Origin: an uncultured Lachnospiraceae bacterium | GTDB taxonomy: Bacteria; Bacillota; Clostridia; Lachnospirales; Lachnospiraceae | Assembly: GCA_946566685.1 (NCBI GenBank) | Contig: CAMNXA010000012.1 | Span: forward strand, 26,811 to 90,810 | DNA length: 64,000 nucleotides | Reading direction: 5' to 3' | Shown: positions 42,878 to 52,339 of the stretch, piece after piece | How positions within the stretch are numbered: position 1 is the stretch's first letter | Layout of the letters: each line of letters begins with the position of its first letter | Notes under the pieces: model-generated | What the model was told of the DNA's origin: nothing | What the model saw: the letters and a program-made list of their open reading frames with translations, nothing else | Databases searched by the model: none | Made by a program: the position numbers and the translations under genes

Positions 42878-44110
42878 ATGAAAAGACAGATGGAGATCAG
42901 AGATGATAGCAGGATAGAGATCATACCGGAGTATGGGAGGCAGAAACTTCTGACTTATGCGGAGTCGTTCAGGGATCTGGCAGATCTGTTTGAGGAGGAA
43001 GATGAACAGGAACAGACGCCGGACCCGGCAGACCGGCAGGAATACCTGTGGCAGAAAAGGTTACAGGAGAATCAGGGACTTTTGGCGGAACATTTAAAGG
43101 AAATGGCGCATATTATGGCCAGGGTGGCCAAGGAGACCTGCCGCTGCCGCCCTATGGGAGAACGGCGGTTTAAACAGATGTCCAGATTGCTTCGGGAATC
43201 GGGGATCCAGCTGAAGGATTTTTTTGAGATGGAACATGAAGATGGACATTGGGAGATCAGCCTGACGATGCGCAACCTTGGGGAAAAGCGTATCAGGGGC
43301 GGTGAGAGTGAGCATATCTCCACGGAGGATGTGGCGGACTTTATATCGGTGGCCATGAATACCAGGCTGTGCCCCTCGAAAAATTCTCCCATCTATCTGA
43401 CCAGGGATTATAATACTTATTATTTTCTGGAGGAACCGCCGTATCATTTGCTGACCGGTTTTGCGAAGGCGGTGAAAGAGGGAGAGAAGGTATCGGGAGA
43501 CAATTATTCTTTCTATGAAGAGGATACCGGTAAGTTAGTGGCAATCTTATCGGATGGTATGGGATCCGGAGAGATAGCGTGCAGGAATTCCGGGCGGGTG
43601 ATCGAGATGATGGAACGCCTTTTGGAAGCGGGATTTGGCAAAGAGTCGGCTGTGCAGATGATCAACGGAGCGCTGGCGGCCACAGGACAGGAGCAGAACA
43701 TGTCAACCCTGGATGCATGCAGTATGGATTTGTATAGTGGAGAATGTGAGTTCGTTAAGGTGGGCGCTGCCTGTACATATATTAAGAGAGGCCGGCTGGT
43801 GGACAGGCTTTCTGCTCAAAATCTGCCGTTGGGGGTATTCCAACAGATAGAGCCGGAAATCATGAGCCGTATGCTGCAAAACGGGGATTATGTGATCATG
43901 TTGTCAGATGGGATACTGGATGCCCTGTCTCAGGGATTGGGAGAGGAAGTGCTGCCGGAGATCATCGGCAGGATGGAGTACACAAACCCGAATGAGATCG
44001 CCAATCAGATTTTGGCATATGCCATCAAGCAGAGCAAAGGACAGATCCGGGACGATATGACAGTGCTGGTGATTGGGATATGGGATCAGTCGGAGGACTG
44101 CCTGCTGTAG
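42878..44110 (+). CDS. SpoIIE-type PP2C phosphatase lacking the membrane domain
   Basis: 410 residues; B. subtilis SpoIIE has about 827 with ten membrane spans. Here the N-terminus is hydrophilic (many E, R, Q) and no span is present. The middle region (LLAEHLKEMAHIMARVAKE) matches SpoIIE region II, and the C-terminal PPM domain has GDNYSFYEEDTGKLVAILSDGMGSG and a late DDMTVLVI. SpoIIE dephosphorylates SpoIIAA to activate sigma-F in the forespore. The place between divIC and tilS is the standard spoIIE place, so this is the orthologue with the membrane domain missing. The start has AGGGAGG upstream and no upstream extension is open. Confidence 0.85.
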   Translation: MKRQMEIRDDSRIEIIPEYGRQKLLTYAESFRDLADLFEEEDEQEQTPDPADRQEYLWQKRLQENQGLLAEHLKEMAHIMARVAKETCRCRPMGERRFKQMSRLLRESGIQLKDFFEMEHEDGHWEISLTMRNLGEKRIRGGESEHISTEDVADFISVAMNTRLCPSKNSPIYLTRDYNTYYFLEEPPYHLLTGFAKAVKEGEKVSGDNYSFYEEDTGKLVAILSDGMGSGEIACRNSGRVIEMMERLLEAGFGKESAVQMINGALAATGQEQNMSTLDACSMDLYSGECEFVKVGAACTYIKRGRLVDRLSAQNLPLGVFQQIEPEIMSRMLQNGDYVIMLSDGILDALSQGLGEEVLPEIIGRMEYTNPNEIANQILAYAIKQSKGQIRDDMTVLVIGIWDQSEDCLL

Positions 44111-44178
44111 GCAGATACCATATCTTAAGATGGCGGACAGTAGAGGGTTTCTTTAGATAAAGAGAATGGATAAGACAT

Positions 44179-45804
44179 ATGACGAGAGATAAGACTTACC
44201 TGAAAGTTAAAAAATATATTACACAGCACCAGATGATCGGACAGGGAGATTTTGTGGCGGCGGGCGTATCCGGCGGCGCTGATTCTGTCTGTCTGTTGTA
44301 TCTTCTGAAACGTTTGCAGGAGGACATTCCTTATCGGCTTTCGGTGGTACATGTCAATCATAAAGTGCGTGAAGACGCTGACCAGGATGCGGCGTATGTG
44401 GAGAAACTATGTGAGGAAATGGGAATACCCTGTTATCTGAGAGAGGTGGATATGTACGGTTATGCCAGAGAGCATAAACTGTCCCCGGAAGAGGCGGGCA
44501 GGATACTCAGATATCAGATATTTCAGGAAGTGACAGATGAGCAGAGCGGGACTGGCTGTGGGAAGATTGCAGTTGCACACAATGCCAATGACAGGGCAGA
44601 GACCATGCTCTTTCATATGTTCCGGGGCAGTGGTCTGGAGGGAATGAGTTCCATCCGCCCGGTGAGAGATCAGGTGATTCGGCCTGTATTGTGCCTTACC
44701 AGAGAGGAGATAGAGAACTTCCTCAAAGAACAGAATATAGCCTGCTGTCAGGACAGCACCAATGAGGAGGACACCTATGCCCGGAATCGGATACGGCACC
44801 ATATCCTGCCTTATGCGGAGAGTGCAATCTGTATGAGAGCGATACCGCATATGAATGATCTGGCGGATATTGTGATGGAGACGGAAGATTATTTAAGCCG
44901 GGAGACGAAGCGACTGTTTCTGGTATATGCGCAAACATATGCGGATAGACCAATAGAAGAAGATAGAAAAAAGGCGCGGACGGAAAGCAGGAAAGGGGCG
45001 CAGGCAAAAGACAGGGAGAGGAAACAGGCAGATGATAATATAAAGGCATGTGACAGTGTAATGACGGGCGGCGGCTGTCAATGTCTGCGGATCCGGGGCA
45101 AAGAACTTCTGTCAGAAGATCCTGTCATGATAAAGCGGGTGCTTTTGTATGCACTGGAACAGATGACGCCTCACCGAAAAGATATCACGGGACAACACAT
45201 TGCAGACCTGGTGGGGCTTCTGTCTAAAGACGGCAGTAAAGAGTTGTCCCTGCCCTATGAGATTAAGGCATATAAAGAGTACGATATGTTGATTCTGCAA
45301 AAAGAGGGGAGACAGATTCTGCAAAAGGAAGGGAGGCTGGCATCGAGGCAGAATCGGCTGTCCGGAGAGCGGGAAAGTTATGCGGTTGAACCGCCAGAGG
45401 ATATCCTGATACCGGATGGCGGCTGCTTTTCTTTTATGTTACTTGACAGAGATTTGCTTCCTCCGGGACATGATTTCTTCCAAAAGGGGCAAAATATTCC
45501 ACAAAATAGATATACGAAATGGTTTGATTATGATAAAATAACTACGTCTTTATTGTTGCGGACGAGGAAAACGGGCGACTATCTGACCATTGATAAGGCG
45601 CTCCACACCCAGTCCCTCAAACAGTATATGATCAATGAGAAAATCCCGAAAATGCAGCGTGACAGCATGTATATATTGGCTGATGGAGCACATGTTCTCT
45701 GGATACCGGAATATCGGACCAGCCAATATTACGGAGTGGATGAAAGTACAAAATGTATCTTACAGGTACAGTTAAGAGGAGGGTATCATGGCGGAACGAG
45801 TTGA
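44179..45804 (+). CDS. tilS: tRNA(Ile)-lysidine synthase
   Basis: 541 residues, longer than the usual 430-470. The PP-loop motif VSGGADS lies near residue 30, and HNANDRAETMLFHMFRGSGLEGM and the C-terminal substrate domain are intact. An extra charged stretch (about residues 255-295, with EEDRKKARTESRKGAQAKDRE) interrupts the middle domain and accounts for much of the length. It makes lysidine in the AUA-reading tRNA-Ile. The ribosome site is weak. It overlaps hpt by 17 bases. Confidence 0.93.
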   Translation: MTRDKTYLKVKKYITQHQMIGQGDFVAAGVSGGADSVCLLYLLKRLQEDIPYRLSVVHVNHKVREDADQDAAYVEKLCEEMGIPCYLREVDMYGYAREHKLSPEEAGRILRYQIFQEVTDEQSGTGCGKIAVAHNANDRAETMLFHMFRGSGLEGMSSIRPVRDQVIRPVLCLTREEIENFLKEQNIACCQDSTNEEDTYARNRIRHHILPYAESAICMRAIPHMNDLADIVMETEDYLSRETKRLFLVYAQTYADRPIEEDRKKARTESRKGAQAKDRERKQADDNIKACDSVMTGGGCQCLRIRGKELLSEDPVMIKRVLLYALEQMTPHRKDITGQHIADLVGLLSKDGSKELSLPYEIKAYKEYDMLILQKEGRQILQKEGRLASRQNRLSGERESYAVEPPEDILIPDGGCFSFMLLDRDLLPPGHDFFQKGQNIPQNRYTKWFDYDKITTSLLLRTRKTGDYLTIDKALHTQSLKQYMINEKIPKMQRDSMYILADGAHVLWIPEYRTSQYYGVDESTKCILQVQLRGGYHGGTS

Positions 45805-46312
45805 TGTGTTATTGACAGAGGAAGAAGTTGACAAAAGGATTCAGGAGATCGGAGACCAGATTTCTAAGGATTACGCAGGCAAACAGGTGCATCTGGTGTG
45901 TGTCTTAAAGGGAGGCAGTTTCTTTATGTGTGAACTTGCCAAGCGGATCACGGTGCCGGTGTCGCTTGACTTCATGTCGGTATCCAGCTACGGCGGAGAT
46001 ACCAAATCCAGCGGGGTAGTCAGGATCGTGAAAGATCTGGATGAACCTTTGCAGGGGAAGCATGTGTTGGTGGTGGAGGATATTGTGGATTCCGGACGGA
46101 CGCTCAGCTATTTACTGGATATGCTCAGGGACAGAGGGCCGGAAGATGTGAAACTCTGTACGCTGTTAGATAAACCGGAGCGGAGAGTGGTGGATGTAAA
46201 AGTGGATTATACGGGATTTGAGATTCCTGACAAGTTCGTGGTGGGTTACGGACTGGATTATGATCAGAAATATCGAAATCTGCCCTATATTGGTGTGGTA
46301 AATTTTGATTAG
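45788..46312 (+). CDS. hpt: Hypoxanthine phosphoribosyltransferase
   Basis: 174 residues. The PRPP-binding loop is VLVVEDIVDSGRTLSYLL, and SVSSYGGDTKSSG is the flexible loop. It salvages hypoxanthine and guanine. The overlap with tilS and the next gene ftsH reproduce the tilS-hpt-ftsH order of B. subtilis. A GAGGAGGG ribosome site lies in the tilS end. Confidence 0.95.
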   Translation: MAERVDVLLTEEEVDKRIQEIGDQISKDYAGKQVHLVCVLKGGSFFMCELAKRITVPVSLDFMSVSSYGGDTKSSGVVRIVKDLDEPLQGKHVLVVEDIVDSGRTLSYLLDMLRDRGPEDVKLCTLLDKPERRVVDVKVDYTGFEIPDKFVVGYGLDYDQKYRNLPYIGVVNFD

Positions 46313-46327
46313 AGAAAGAGGTACGCT

Positions 46328-48178
46328 TTGGGCAAGAATAATAAAAGTTTTTATGTATATTTTGTGATTATCATCGGCTTGCTTCTGCTTACCGTCTGGG
46401 TAGGTACTCTGCGTGTACAGAACAATGGCTACACGAGAGGCGAGTTTGAAGAACAACTTGAGAAGAATGAAGTTGCAGTGGTCAATATCTGTCCGAATAA
46501 AGATACACCGACCGGTTCTTTGGAAATTGTCTTAAAGAACGGGGAGGAGAGGATCCTCTACGTGACGGATGTCATGGAAATGGAAACTCTGGTCAGAAGT
46601 TATGGCATAGACTGCGGCGTGGAGAGTGTGCCGGAGGAGAGTTGGTTTCTCAACAGCGTATTTCCGATTCTGATCGTTGTGGTAGTCTGTGTCTTTTTCT
46701 TCGTGATGATGAACGCACAGAATTCCAGCGGCGGTGGCGGCGGCAGAATGATGAATTTTGGAAAGAGCCGCGCCAAGCTCACTATGGGTGGTGAGAACAA
46801 GATCACGCTGGGTGAAGTGGCCGGGCTGAAAGAAGAGAAGGAAGAACTACAGGAAATTGTAGAGTTTTTAAGAGAGCCGGGCAAGTTTACCAAGGTGGGA
46901 GCGAGGATTCCCAAGGGTGTGCTCTTAGAGGGTGCGCCGGGTACCGGTAAGACGCTTCTTGCCAAGGCCATTGCAGGTGAGGCCAATGTGCCGTTCTTTA
47001 GTATTTCCGGTTCCGATTTTGTGGAGATGTTTGTTGGTGTGGGTGCGTCCCGCGTGCGTGATATGTTTGCAGAAGCCAAGAGACATGCGCCCTGTATTAT
47101 TTTTATTGATGAGATTGACGCGGTGGCAAGGCGGCGTGGTACCGGTATGGGCGGCGGCCACGATGAGAGAGAACAGACATTGAACCAGCTGCTGGTGGAG
47201 ATGGACGGTTTCGGCGTCAATGAGGGTATTATTGTGATGGCGGCGACCAACCGGGTAGATATCTTAGATCCTGCCATCCTGCGTCCGGGACGTTTTGACA
47301 GAAAGATCACAGTGGTGTCCCCGGATGTGCGGGGCAGAGAAGATATCCTGAAAGTACATGCCAAGAATAAACCTCTCGGTGATGACGTGGATTTACAGCA
47401 GATCGCGCAGACCACAGCAGGCTTTACAGGAGCGGATCTGGAGAATCTCTTAAATGAGGCGGCTATCAATGCGGCTATGGACAAGCGGGCATTTGTGAAG
47501 CAGGAAGATATTAAAAAGGCGTTCATCAAGGTAGGAATCGGTGCGGAAAAGAAGAGCCGTATCATTTCCGAGAAGGAGAAGAAGATTACGGCCTATCATG
47601 AGGCGGGGCATGCAATCCTTTTCCATGTACTGCCTGATGTGGGGCCGGTATACACAGTGTCCATTATTCCGACCGGACTGGGGGCAGCAGGCTATACGAT
47701 GCCGCTTCCGGAAAAGGATGAGATGTTCCTCACCAAGGGAAAGATGATAGAGGATATCATGGTATCCCTGGGTGGGCGGATCGCCGAAGAGATTATCTTT
47801 GATGATATTACCACAGGGGCATCCAGCGATATCAAGAAGGCCACAAAGACAGCCCGCAGGATGGTAACTCGATATGGTATGTCTGATAATATCGGCGTGA
47901 TCAATTATGATGATGATGACGATGAGGTATTCATCGGCCGGGATTTGGCACATGCGAAGAGCCACAGCGAACTGATCTCAGGGGAGATCGACAGGGAAGT
48001 GAAGGCGATCATTGACGAGTGTTATCGTAAGGCAAAGGAGATTATCAAAGAACATGAGGATGTACTGCATAAGTGCGCCGAACTCCTGTTACAGAAGGAA
48101 AAGATTAACCGTGCAGAGTTTGAAGGGCTCTTTGATACTTGCTATCCGCAGCCTGAAGAACCCGGTGAACTGGTGTAA
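46328..48178 (+). CDS. ftsH: ATP-dependent zinc metalloprotease FtsH
   Basis: 616 residues from a TTG start with AAAGAGG upstream. Two membrane spans (residues about 10-27 and 110-130) flank a small external domain. The AAA module has Walker A at 202-209 (GAPGTGKT) and Walker B IIFIDEID; the SRH lies after it. The protease site is H424-EAG-H428. It degrades membrane and short-lived cytosolic proteins and, in B. subtilis, is needed for sporulation entry. A glycine stretch (SSGGGGG) follows TM2. Confidence 0.97.
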   Translation: MGKNNKSFYVYFVIIIGLLLLTVWVGTLRVQNNGYTRGEFEEQLEKNEVAVVNICPNKDTPTGSLEIVLKNGEERILYVTDVMEMETLVRSYGIDCGVESVPEESWFLNSVFPILIVVVVCVFFFVMMNAQNSSGGGGGRMMNFGKSRAKLTMGGENKITLGEVAGLKEEKEELQEIVEFLREPGKFTKVGARIPKGVLLEGAPGTGKTLLAKAIAGEANVPFFSISGSDFVEMFVGVGASRVRDMFAEAKRHAPCIIFIDEIDAVARRRGTGMGGGHDEREQTLNQLLVEMDGFGVNEGIIVMAATNRVDILDPAILRPGRFDRKITVVSPDVRGREDILKVHAKNKPLGDDVDLQQIAQTTAGFTGADLENLLNEAAINAAMDKRAFVKQEDIKKAFIKVGIGAEKKSRIISEKEKKITAYHEAGHAILFHVLPDVGPVYTVSIIPTGLGAAGYTMPLPEKDEMFLTKGKMIEDIMVSLGGRIAEEIIFDDITTGASSDIKKATKTARRMVTRYGMSDNIGVINYDDDDDEVFIGRDLAHAKSHSELISGEIDREVKAIIDECYRKAKEIIKEHEDVLHKCAELLLQKEKINRAEFEGLFDTCYPQPEEPGELV

Positions 48179-48260
48179 AGAGCAGCGATTTGTGCAATAT
48201 ATACAAAAATGAACATCGTAAATTGTAATATTTGTGAATCCTTAGTATTGTAGACAGACA

Positions 48261-48323
48261 GGGGGTATGATAATATACTACTTGTAACCCCCCAATACAT
48301 TATATAGTTTTTTGCTATACCCC
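48261..48323 (+). other. Intergenic sequence with alternative stems
   Basis: The 353-base gap after ftsH holds no gene. GGGGGT (48261-48266) can pair with ACCCCC (48287-48292), or GGGGTAT (48262-48268) can pair with ATACCCC (48317-48323); the two stems exclude each other. Downstream lies a strong terminator (48346-48377). The gap is otherwise AT-rich. Confidence 0.35.
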
Positions 48324-48345
48324 ATAAGAAAGAAATACCTTCTCT

Positions 48346-48377
48346 AAAAAAGACAGTTTGGATAAACTGTCTTTTTT
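48346..48377 (+). terminator. Strong terminator after ftsH
   Basis: A perfect 14-bp stem, AAAAAAGACAGTTT (48346-48359) with AAACTGTCTTTTTT (48364-48377), has a 4-base loop. Confidence 0.9.
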
Positions 48378-48531
48378 ACCTTTTACGGATAAAATTTGGG
48401 TAATATTTTGTCAAATCAGGGCAATTTATACAATATGTGCCATATCGGGGTGTTTAAACCCTTGAATATCCACAACATATAGGATAAAATATCTATGTAA
48501 GTTTTTCGTAATTTTTAGAGGAAGGCTGAAT

Positions 48532-50664
48532 ATGGACATCAATCAATTTCAAAAGGCAGAAAAAAATCAGATGTATATGGCAGGTATGCGGCCGGTGTTC
48601 AACAGGAAAGCCCTGTTCTCAGATATGACGGAGGACTATGTGTGTCCGCCGGAACCCAGTGCATACGAGGAAGTGACGATTTATTTTCGTTCCGGGTGCA
48701 ACAATATCGACAAAGTGTTTCTGGTGGATAAAGGACAGAAGCATATTATGACCAAGGTCGATTCCAATGCGTATTTTGATTTCTATGCTCTCAGTATCCA
48801 GCTGGAGGATGAAAAGTTAAGCTACTATTTTGAAGTACATGCGGGTAAGATTTCCTGCTATTATGACATGCGGGGCGTTACAAAAGATATCAATGAATAC
48901 TATCACTTTCAGCTGATCCCGGGTTTTAAGACACCGGATTGGGCGAAGGGCGCTGTTTTCTACCAGATATATGTGGATCGGTTCTATAATGGAGATCCCA
49001 GCAATGATGTGCTCACGAATGAGTATCAGTATATTGGAGATAAGACCGTGCGGGTGGAGGACTGGGATAAGTATCCTGCGGCCATGGGTGTACGGGAGTT
49101 TTATGGCGGTGATCTGCAAGGGGTGCTTGACAAGATGGACTATTTGCAGGATTTGGGCGTGGATGTGATATATTTCAATCCCCTGTTTGTATCGCCTTCG
49201 AATCATAAATATGACATTCAGGATTATGATTATATAGATCCCCATTTTGGAAAGATCGTACACGATGAAGGGGAACTTCTTCGCCCGGATCAGAAGGAGA
49301 ACCGCTTTGCTACCAGGTATATTGACCGTATCTCCAATAAGGATAATCTGGAAGCCAGCAATGAACTTTTTGCGGAAGTGGTAAAGGAAGCCCATCGAAG
49401 GGGTATGAAAGTTATCCTGGATGGGGTGTTTAATCACTGCGGTTCTTTTAATAAGTGGCTGGATAGAGAGCGGATTTATGAGAATGCTCCGGGCTACGAG
49501 AAGGGCGCTTATATTGATAAGAACAGTCCCTATCATAATTACTTCCACTTTTTGGATGAGAATCGGTTCCCCTATAATGGTTCTTATGATGGCTGGTGGG
49601 GGCATGATACACTGCCCAAATTGAATTATGAAAATTCCAGACAATTATTGGATTATGTATTGTATATCGGAAGGAAATGGGTATCACCGCCTTATAATGC
49701 AGACGGATGGAGACTGGATGTGGCGGCAGACTTAGGACACAGTCCGGAATTTAACCACCGCTTCTGGCAGGAGTTTCGCCAGGCGGTCAAGACGGCCAAT
49801 CCCAATGCGATCATTCTGGCGGAGCATTACGGCAGTCCGAAAGACTGGCTGCAGGGCAAAGAGTGGGATACTGTCATGAATTATGACGCCTTTATGGAGC
49901 CGGTCACCTGGTTTTTGACCGGGATGCAGAAACACAGCGATGATTACAGGGAAGATATGCGGGGCAATGCAGATAGTTTTTGGGGCGCCATGAGACATCA
50001 CTCTGCGAATTTCTCAATGCCTTCTCTTCTGGTAGCGATGAATGAGCTGTCCAATCATGATCATTCCCGGTTTCTGACCAGAACCAATCACAGGGTGGGA
50101 AGGACGAATACCCTGGGGCCCCATGCGGCAAATGAGGGTGTGAATAAGGCCGTGATGAGGGAGGCTGTGGTGATTCAGATGACCTGGCCCGGCGCACCGA
50201 CTATATATTATGGGGATGAAGCAGGTGTCTGCGGATTTACCGATCCTGATAACAGAAGGACTTATCCATGGGGGCATGAGGATCATGAGATGATCTCCTT
50301 CCATAAAGATATCATCCGCATCCATAAATCCCACAAGGAGTTTTTGACCGGCTCCCTGAAATATTTGGACGCTGATTACAATGTGATAGCTTATGGCAGA
50401 TTTAATAAAATGGGCAAATCCGTGATACTTGTGAATAATAATGACTATGAGATCACAAAAGAACTGTCTGTTTGGTATCTGGGTATCCCGAAAGAATGTA
50501 TGCTTAAGCAGCTTCTTTTGACAACGGCGGAAGGATATACTACGGAAAACAGGGAATATCCGGTGGTTGCAGGCAAAGTCAGCATAACGCTTCCCAAGAC
50601 TTCGGCAATCATTCTCAGGTATTCGGATGCTTCCGGCAGAAATTTTGTGCAGTTTGAGGGCTGA
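48532..50664 (+). CDS. Alpha-glucan glycosidase, GH13 (neopullulanase/cyclomaltodextrinase type)
   Basis: 710 residues. An N-terminal CBM34-like domain (EVTIYFRSGCNNIDKVFLV) precedes the GH13 barrel. The catalytic residues are the nucleophile Asp in DGWRLDVAADLG, the acid Glu in ILAEHYG and the third Asp in LSNHDHSRF. There is no signal peptide, so it works on imported or stored alpha-glucans such as maltodextrin or cyclodextrin. The ATG at 48532 has AGAGGAAGG upstream. Confidence 0.92.
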   Translation: MDINQFQKAEKNQMYMAGMRPVFNRKALFSDMTEDYVCPPEPSAYEEVTIYFRSGCNNIDKVFLVDKGQKHIMTKVDSNAYFDFYALSIQLEDEKLSYYFEVHAGKISCYYDMRGVTKDINEYYHFQLIPGFKTPDWAKGAVFYQIYVDRFYNGDPSNDVLTNEYQYIGDKTVRVEDWDKYPAAMGVREFYGGDLQGVLDKMDYLQDLGVDVIYFNPLFVSPSNHKYDIQDYDYIDPHFGKIVHDEGELLRPDQKENRFATRYIDRISNKDNLEASNELFAEVVKEAHRRGMKVILDGVFNHCGSFNKWLDRERIYENAPGYEKGAYIDKNSPYHNYFHFLDENRFPYNGSYDGWWGHDTLPKLNYENSRQLLDYVLYIGRKWVSPPYNADGWRLDVAADLGHSPEFNHRFWQEFRQAVKTANPNAIILAEHYGSPKDWLQGKEWDTVMNYDAFMEPVTWFLTGMQKHSDDYREDMRGNADSFWGAMRHHSANFSMPSLLVAMNELSNHDHSRFLTRTNHRVGRTNTLGPHAANEGVNKAVMREAVVIQMTWPGAPTIYYGDEAGVCGFTDPDNRRTYPWGHEDHEMISFHKDIIRIHKSHKEFLTGSLKYLDADYNVIAYGRFNKMGKSVILVNNNDYEITKELSVWYLGIPKECMLKQLLLTTAEGYTTENREYPVVAGKVSITLPKTSAIILRYSDASGRNFVQFEG

Positions 50665-50666
50665 TC

Positions 50667-51902
50667 ATGAAAATACTGAAGAAGATTTTAGCGGCCATTG
50701 CAGTCCTGACGGCATTGTTGTGCATCCTGATCCTGTTATGTGCCCTCAATCCAAATATTACAAAGAAATTGTCAGGCCTGGTATCAGGGAATAAATCGTC
50801 TAAACAGACGCAGCAGGAGGAGACTTTGGAATCCGGAGAGCCGGAAGAAGTCCTGTCCGGGGAAAATGAGGAAGAATCTGATTCCGGGAAAGAGCCGGAA
50901 TCGCTGCCAAAAGAGGAAGAAGAGCAGTCTTCGGGGGAACCGGCCGGAGAGGATTGGAGTGAGAATCTGAATTTGCCGGATGCAGAGGAGCCGGAAGAAG
51001 TCGTCAGAGGTACCAATGGTTATGAGGTGCCGTCAGAATCCGGTATCGAAGTGCCGGAAGCTGTCAGCGGTAAGTCGGGATATCAACCGATCACAGAGAA
51101 GTCAGAAGAGTTGCCGGATGCAGAGGGTGGTGAGTACACCAGCGATTTGGGATATGGTCAGCTGGGAGATGGCTATACCTTTGATCCGGCAGTTTATCCC
51201 TACTATGCCATGCTGGATGCCAAGGGGCAGCACCTGTACCGACAGATTTTTGCCAATGCCAATGCATTCAATGGAGCCTTTGTGCCGATTGAAGCTGTGC
51301 CGGTGTCGGAGATCAAGAATGTGATCATGGCAGTCTATAACGACCACCCGGAACTGTTCTGGCTGAATACGGCTTTTGTCTGCAAATATGATAAAAATAA
51401 AATCTGTGCGGAATTGGAATTGGAATTTAATATTACGCAGGAAGAGTTTCCGGAAAAATCTTCCCAGTTCTATAATACGGTAAATACGATGCTGACACAG
51501 GTGGAGAATCTGAGTGATTACGAGAAGGGCAGACGGATACACGATCTTCTGATCGATAAGATAGAATATGTCAAAGGCGCGGATATGAATCAGAGTGCCT
51601 ACAGCGCAGTGGTGGAAGGCAAAAGTGTGTGTGCCGGCTATGCCAGGGCCTATCAGTATCTTATGCAGAGACTGGGGATTCCCTGTTATTATTGTACCGG
51701 TTTTGCGGGAGAAGATCACGCCTGGAACATTGTGGGGCTGGATGACGGATATTATAACGTGGATGTGACCTGGGATGATACGCCAGGGGGCGAGTACGAT
51801 TATTTTAATAAGACCGATGAGGATTATGCGGATACTCATGTCAGAAGGGACTTGTCGATAAACCTGCCTAAATGTGAGGGGCAGAAGTATCGGAATCTGT
51901 AG
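50667..51902 (+). CDS. Membrane-anchored transglutaminase-like protein
   Basis: 411 residues. An N-terminal hydrophobic segment (LAAIAVLTALLCILILLCAL) serves as signal anchor. A long acidic Glu/Ser/Pro linker with repeated EPEEV segments follows (residues about 40-150). The C-terminal domain has a transglutaminase-type triad: Cys in SVCAGYARAYQYL, His in EDHAWNIV and Asp in VDVTWDD. It may cross-link or cut proteins or peptides at the cell surface. It follows the GH13 gene by 2 bases and probably shares its transcript. The real substrate is unknown. Confidence 0.87.
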   Translation: MKILKKILAAIAVLTALLCILILLCALNPNITKKLSGLVSGNKSSKQTQQEETLESGEPEEVLSGENEEESDSGKEPESLPKEEEEQSSGEPAGEDWSENLNLPDAEEPEEVVRGTNGYEVPSESGIEVPEAVSGKSGYQPITEKSEELPDAEGGEYTSDLGYGQLGDGYTFDPAVYPYYAMLDAKGQHLYRQIFANANAFNGAFVPIEAVPVSEIKNVIMAVYNDHPELFWLNTAFVCKYDKNKICAELELEFNITQEEFPEKSSQFYNTVNTMLTQVENLSDYEKGRRIHDLLIDKIEYVKGADMNQSAYSAVVEGKSVCAGYARAYQYLMQRLGIPCYYCTGFAGEDHAWNIVGLDDGYYNVDVTWDDTPGGEYDYFNKTDEDYADTHVRRDLSINLPKCEGQKYRNL

Positions 51903-51928
51903 GGTATTTATGTGAGGTGATAGAAGTC

Positions 51929-52246
51929 GTGTCAGACGACAGGGCTGTGTTAAATGAAGACTTGATTTATGAAATATTATCCGTGGTGGAAGAAATCCCA
52001 GCAGGAAAAGTAGCCTCCTATGGACAGATTGCAAAATTGATAGGCAGGGATAACAATGCGAGGCTGGTGGGGAAGGTCTTAAGCCGTGCGGAATATTATG
52101 GAAGCTATCCCTGCCACAGGGTTGTGAACCACGCGGGCCGGCTAGTGCCGCACTGGGCAGGGCAGCGGAATCTGCTATTACAGGAAGGCATAACCTTCAA
52201 AGAAAACGGTCATGTCAATATGAAGATGCATCAATGGGAGTGCTGA
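51929..52246 (+). CDS. MGMT-family methyltransferase-like DNA-binding protein
   Basis: 105 residues from GTG 51929, with GAGGTGA upstream; the open frame extends to GTG 51917, which overlaps that site. It is the C-terminal MGMT domain alone: VASYGQIAKLIGRDNNARLVGKVLSRA is the DNA-binding part and PCHRVVN keeps the active Cys, unlike Cys-less ATL proteins. It is about 60 residues shorter than full Ogt enzymes. It may repair O6-alkylguanine or act as an alkyl sensor. Confidence 0.85.
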   Translation: MSDDRAVLNEDLIYEILSVVEEIPAGKVASYGQIAKLIGRDNNARLVGKVLSRAEYYGSYPCHRVVNHAGRLVPHWAGQRNLLLQEGITFKENGHVNMKMHQWEC

Positions 52247-52260
52247 GGGCACTCCCAATT

Positions 52261-52339
52261 TAAGTATTGAGGCCGCAAAGCAGTCCTCGTAATCGAGATT
52301 TGCCCCATTTGTTCATCTGCGAAGTAAATTACTTTTGCT
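52261..52339 (+). repeat. GAA-loop repeat, copy 5 (degenerate)
   Basis: GAGGCCGCAAAGCAGTCCTCG is followed by TCTGCGAAGTAAATTACTTTT. Both halves have drifted, so their stems are imperfect. The end overlaps the stop codon of the opposite-strand gene. Confidence 0.5.

Noticed and set aside
46600..47565. 321-codon frame opposite ftsH
   Set aside because: Shadow of the ftsH codons; low-complexity Ser/Pro composition and no start signal.
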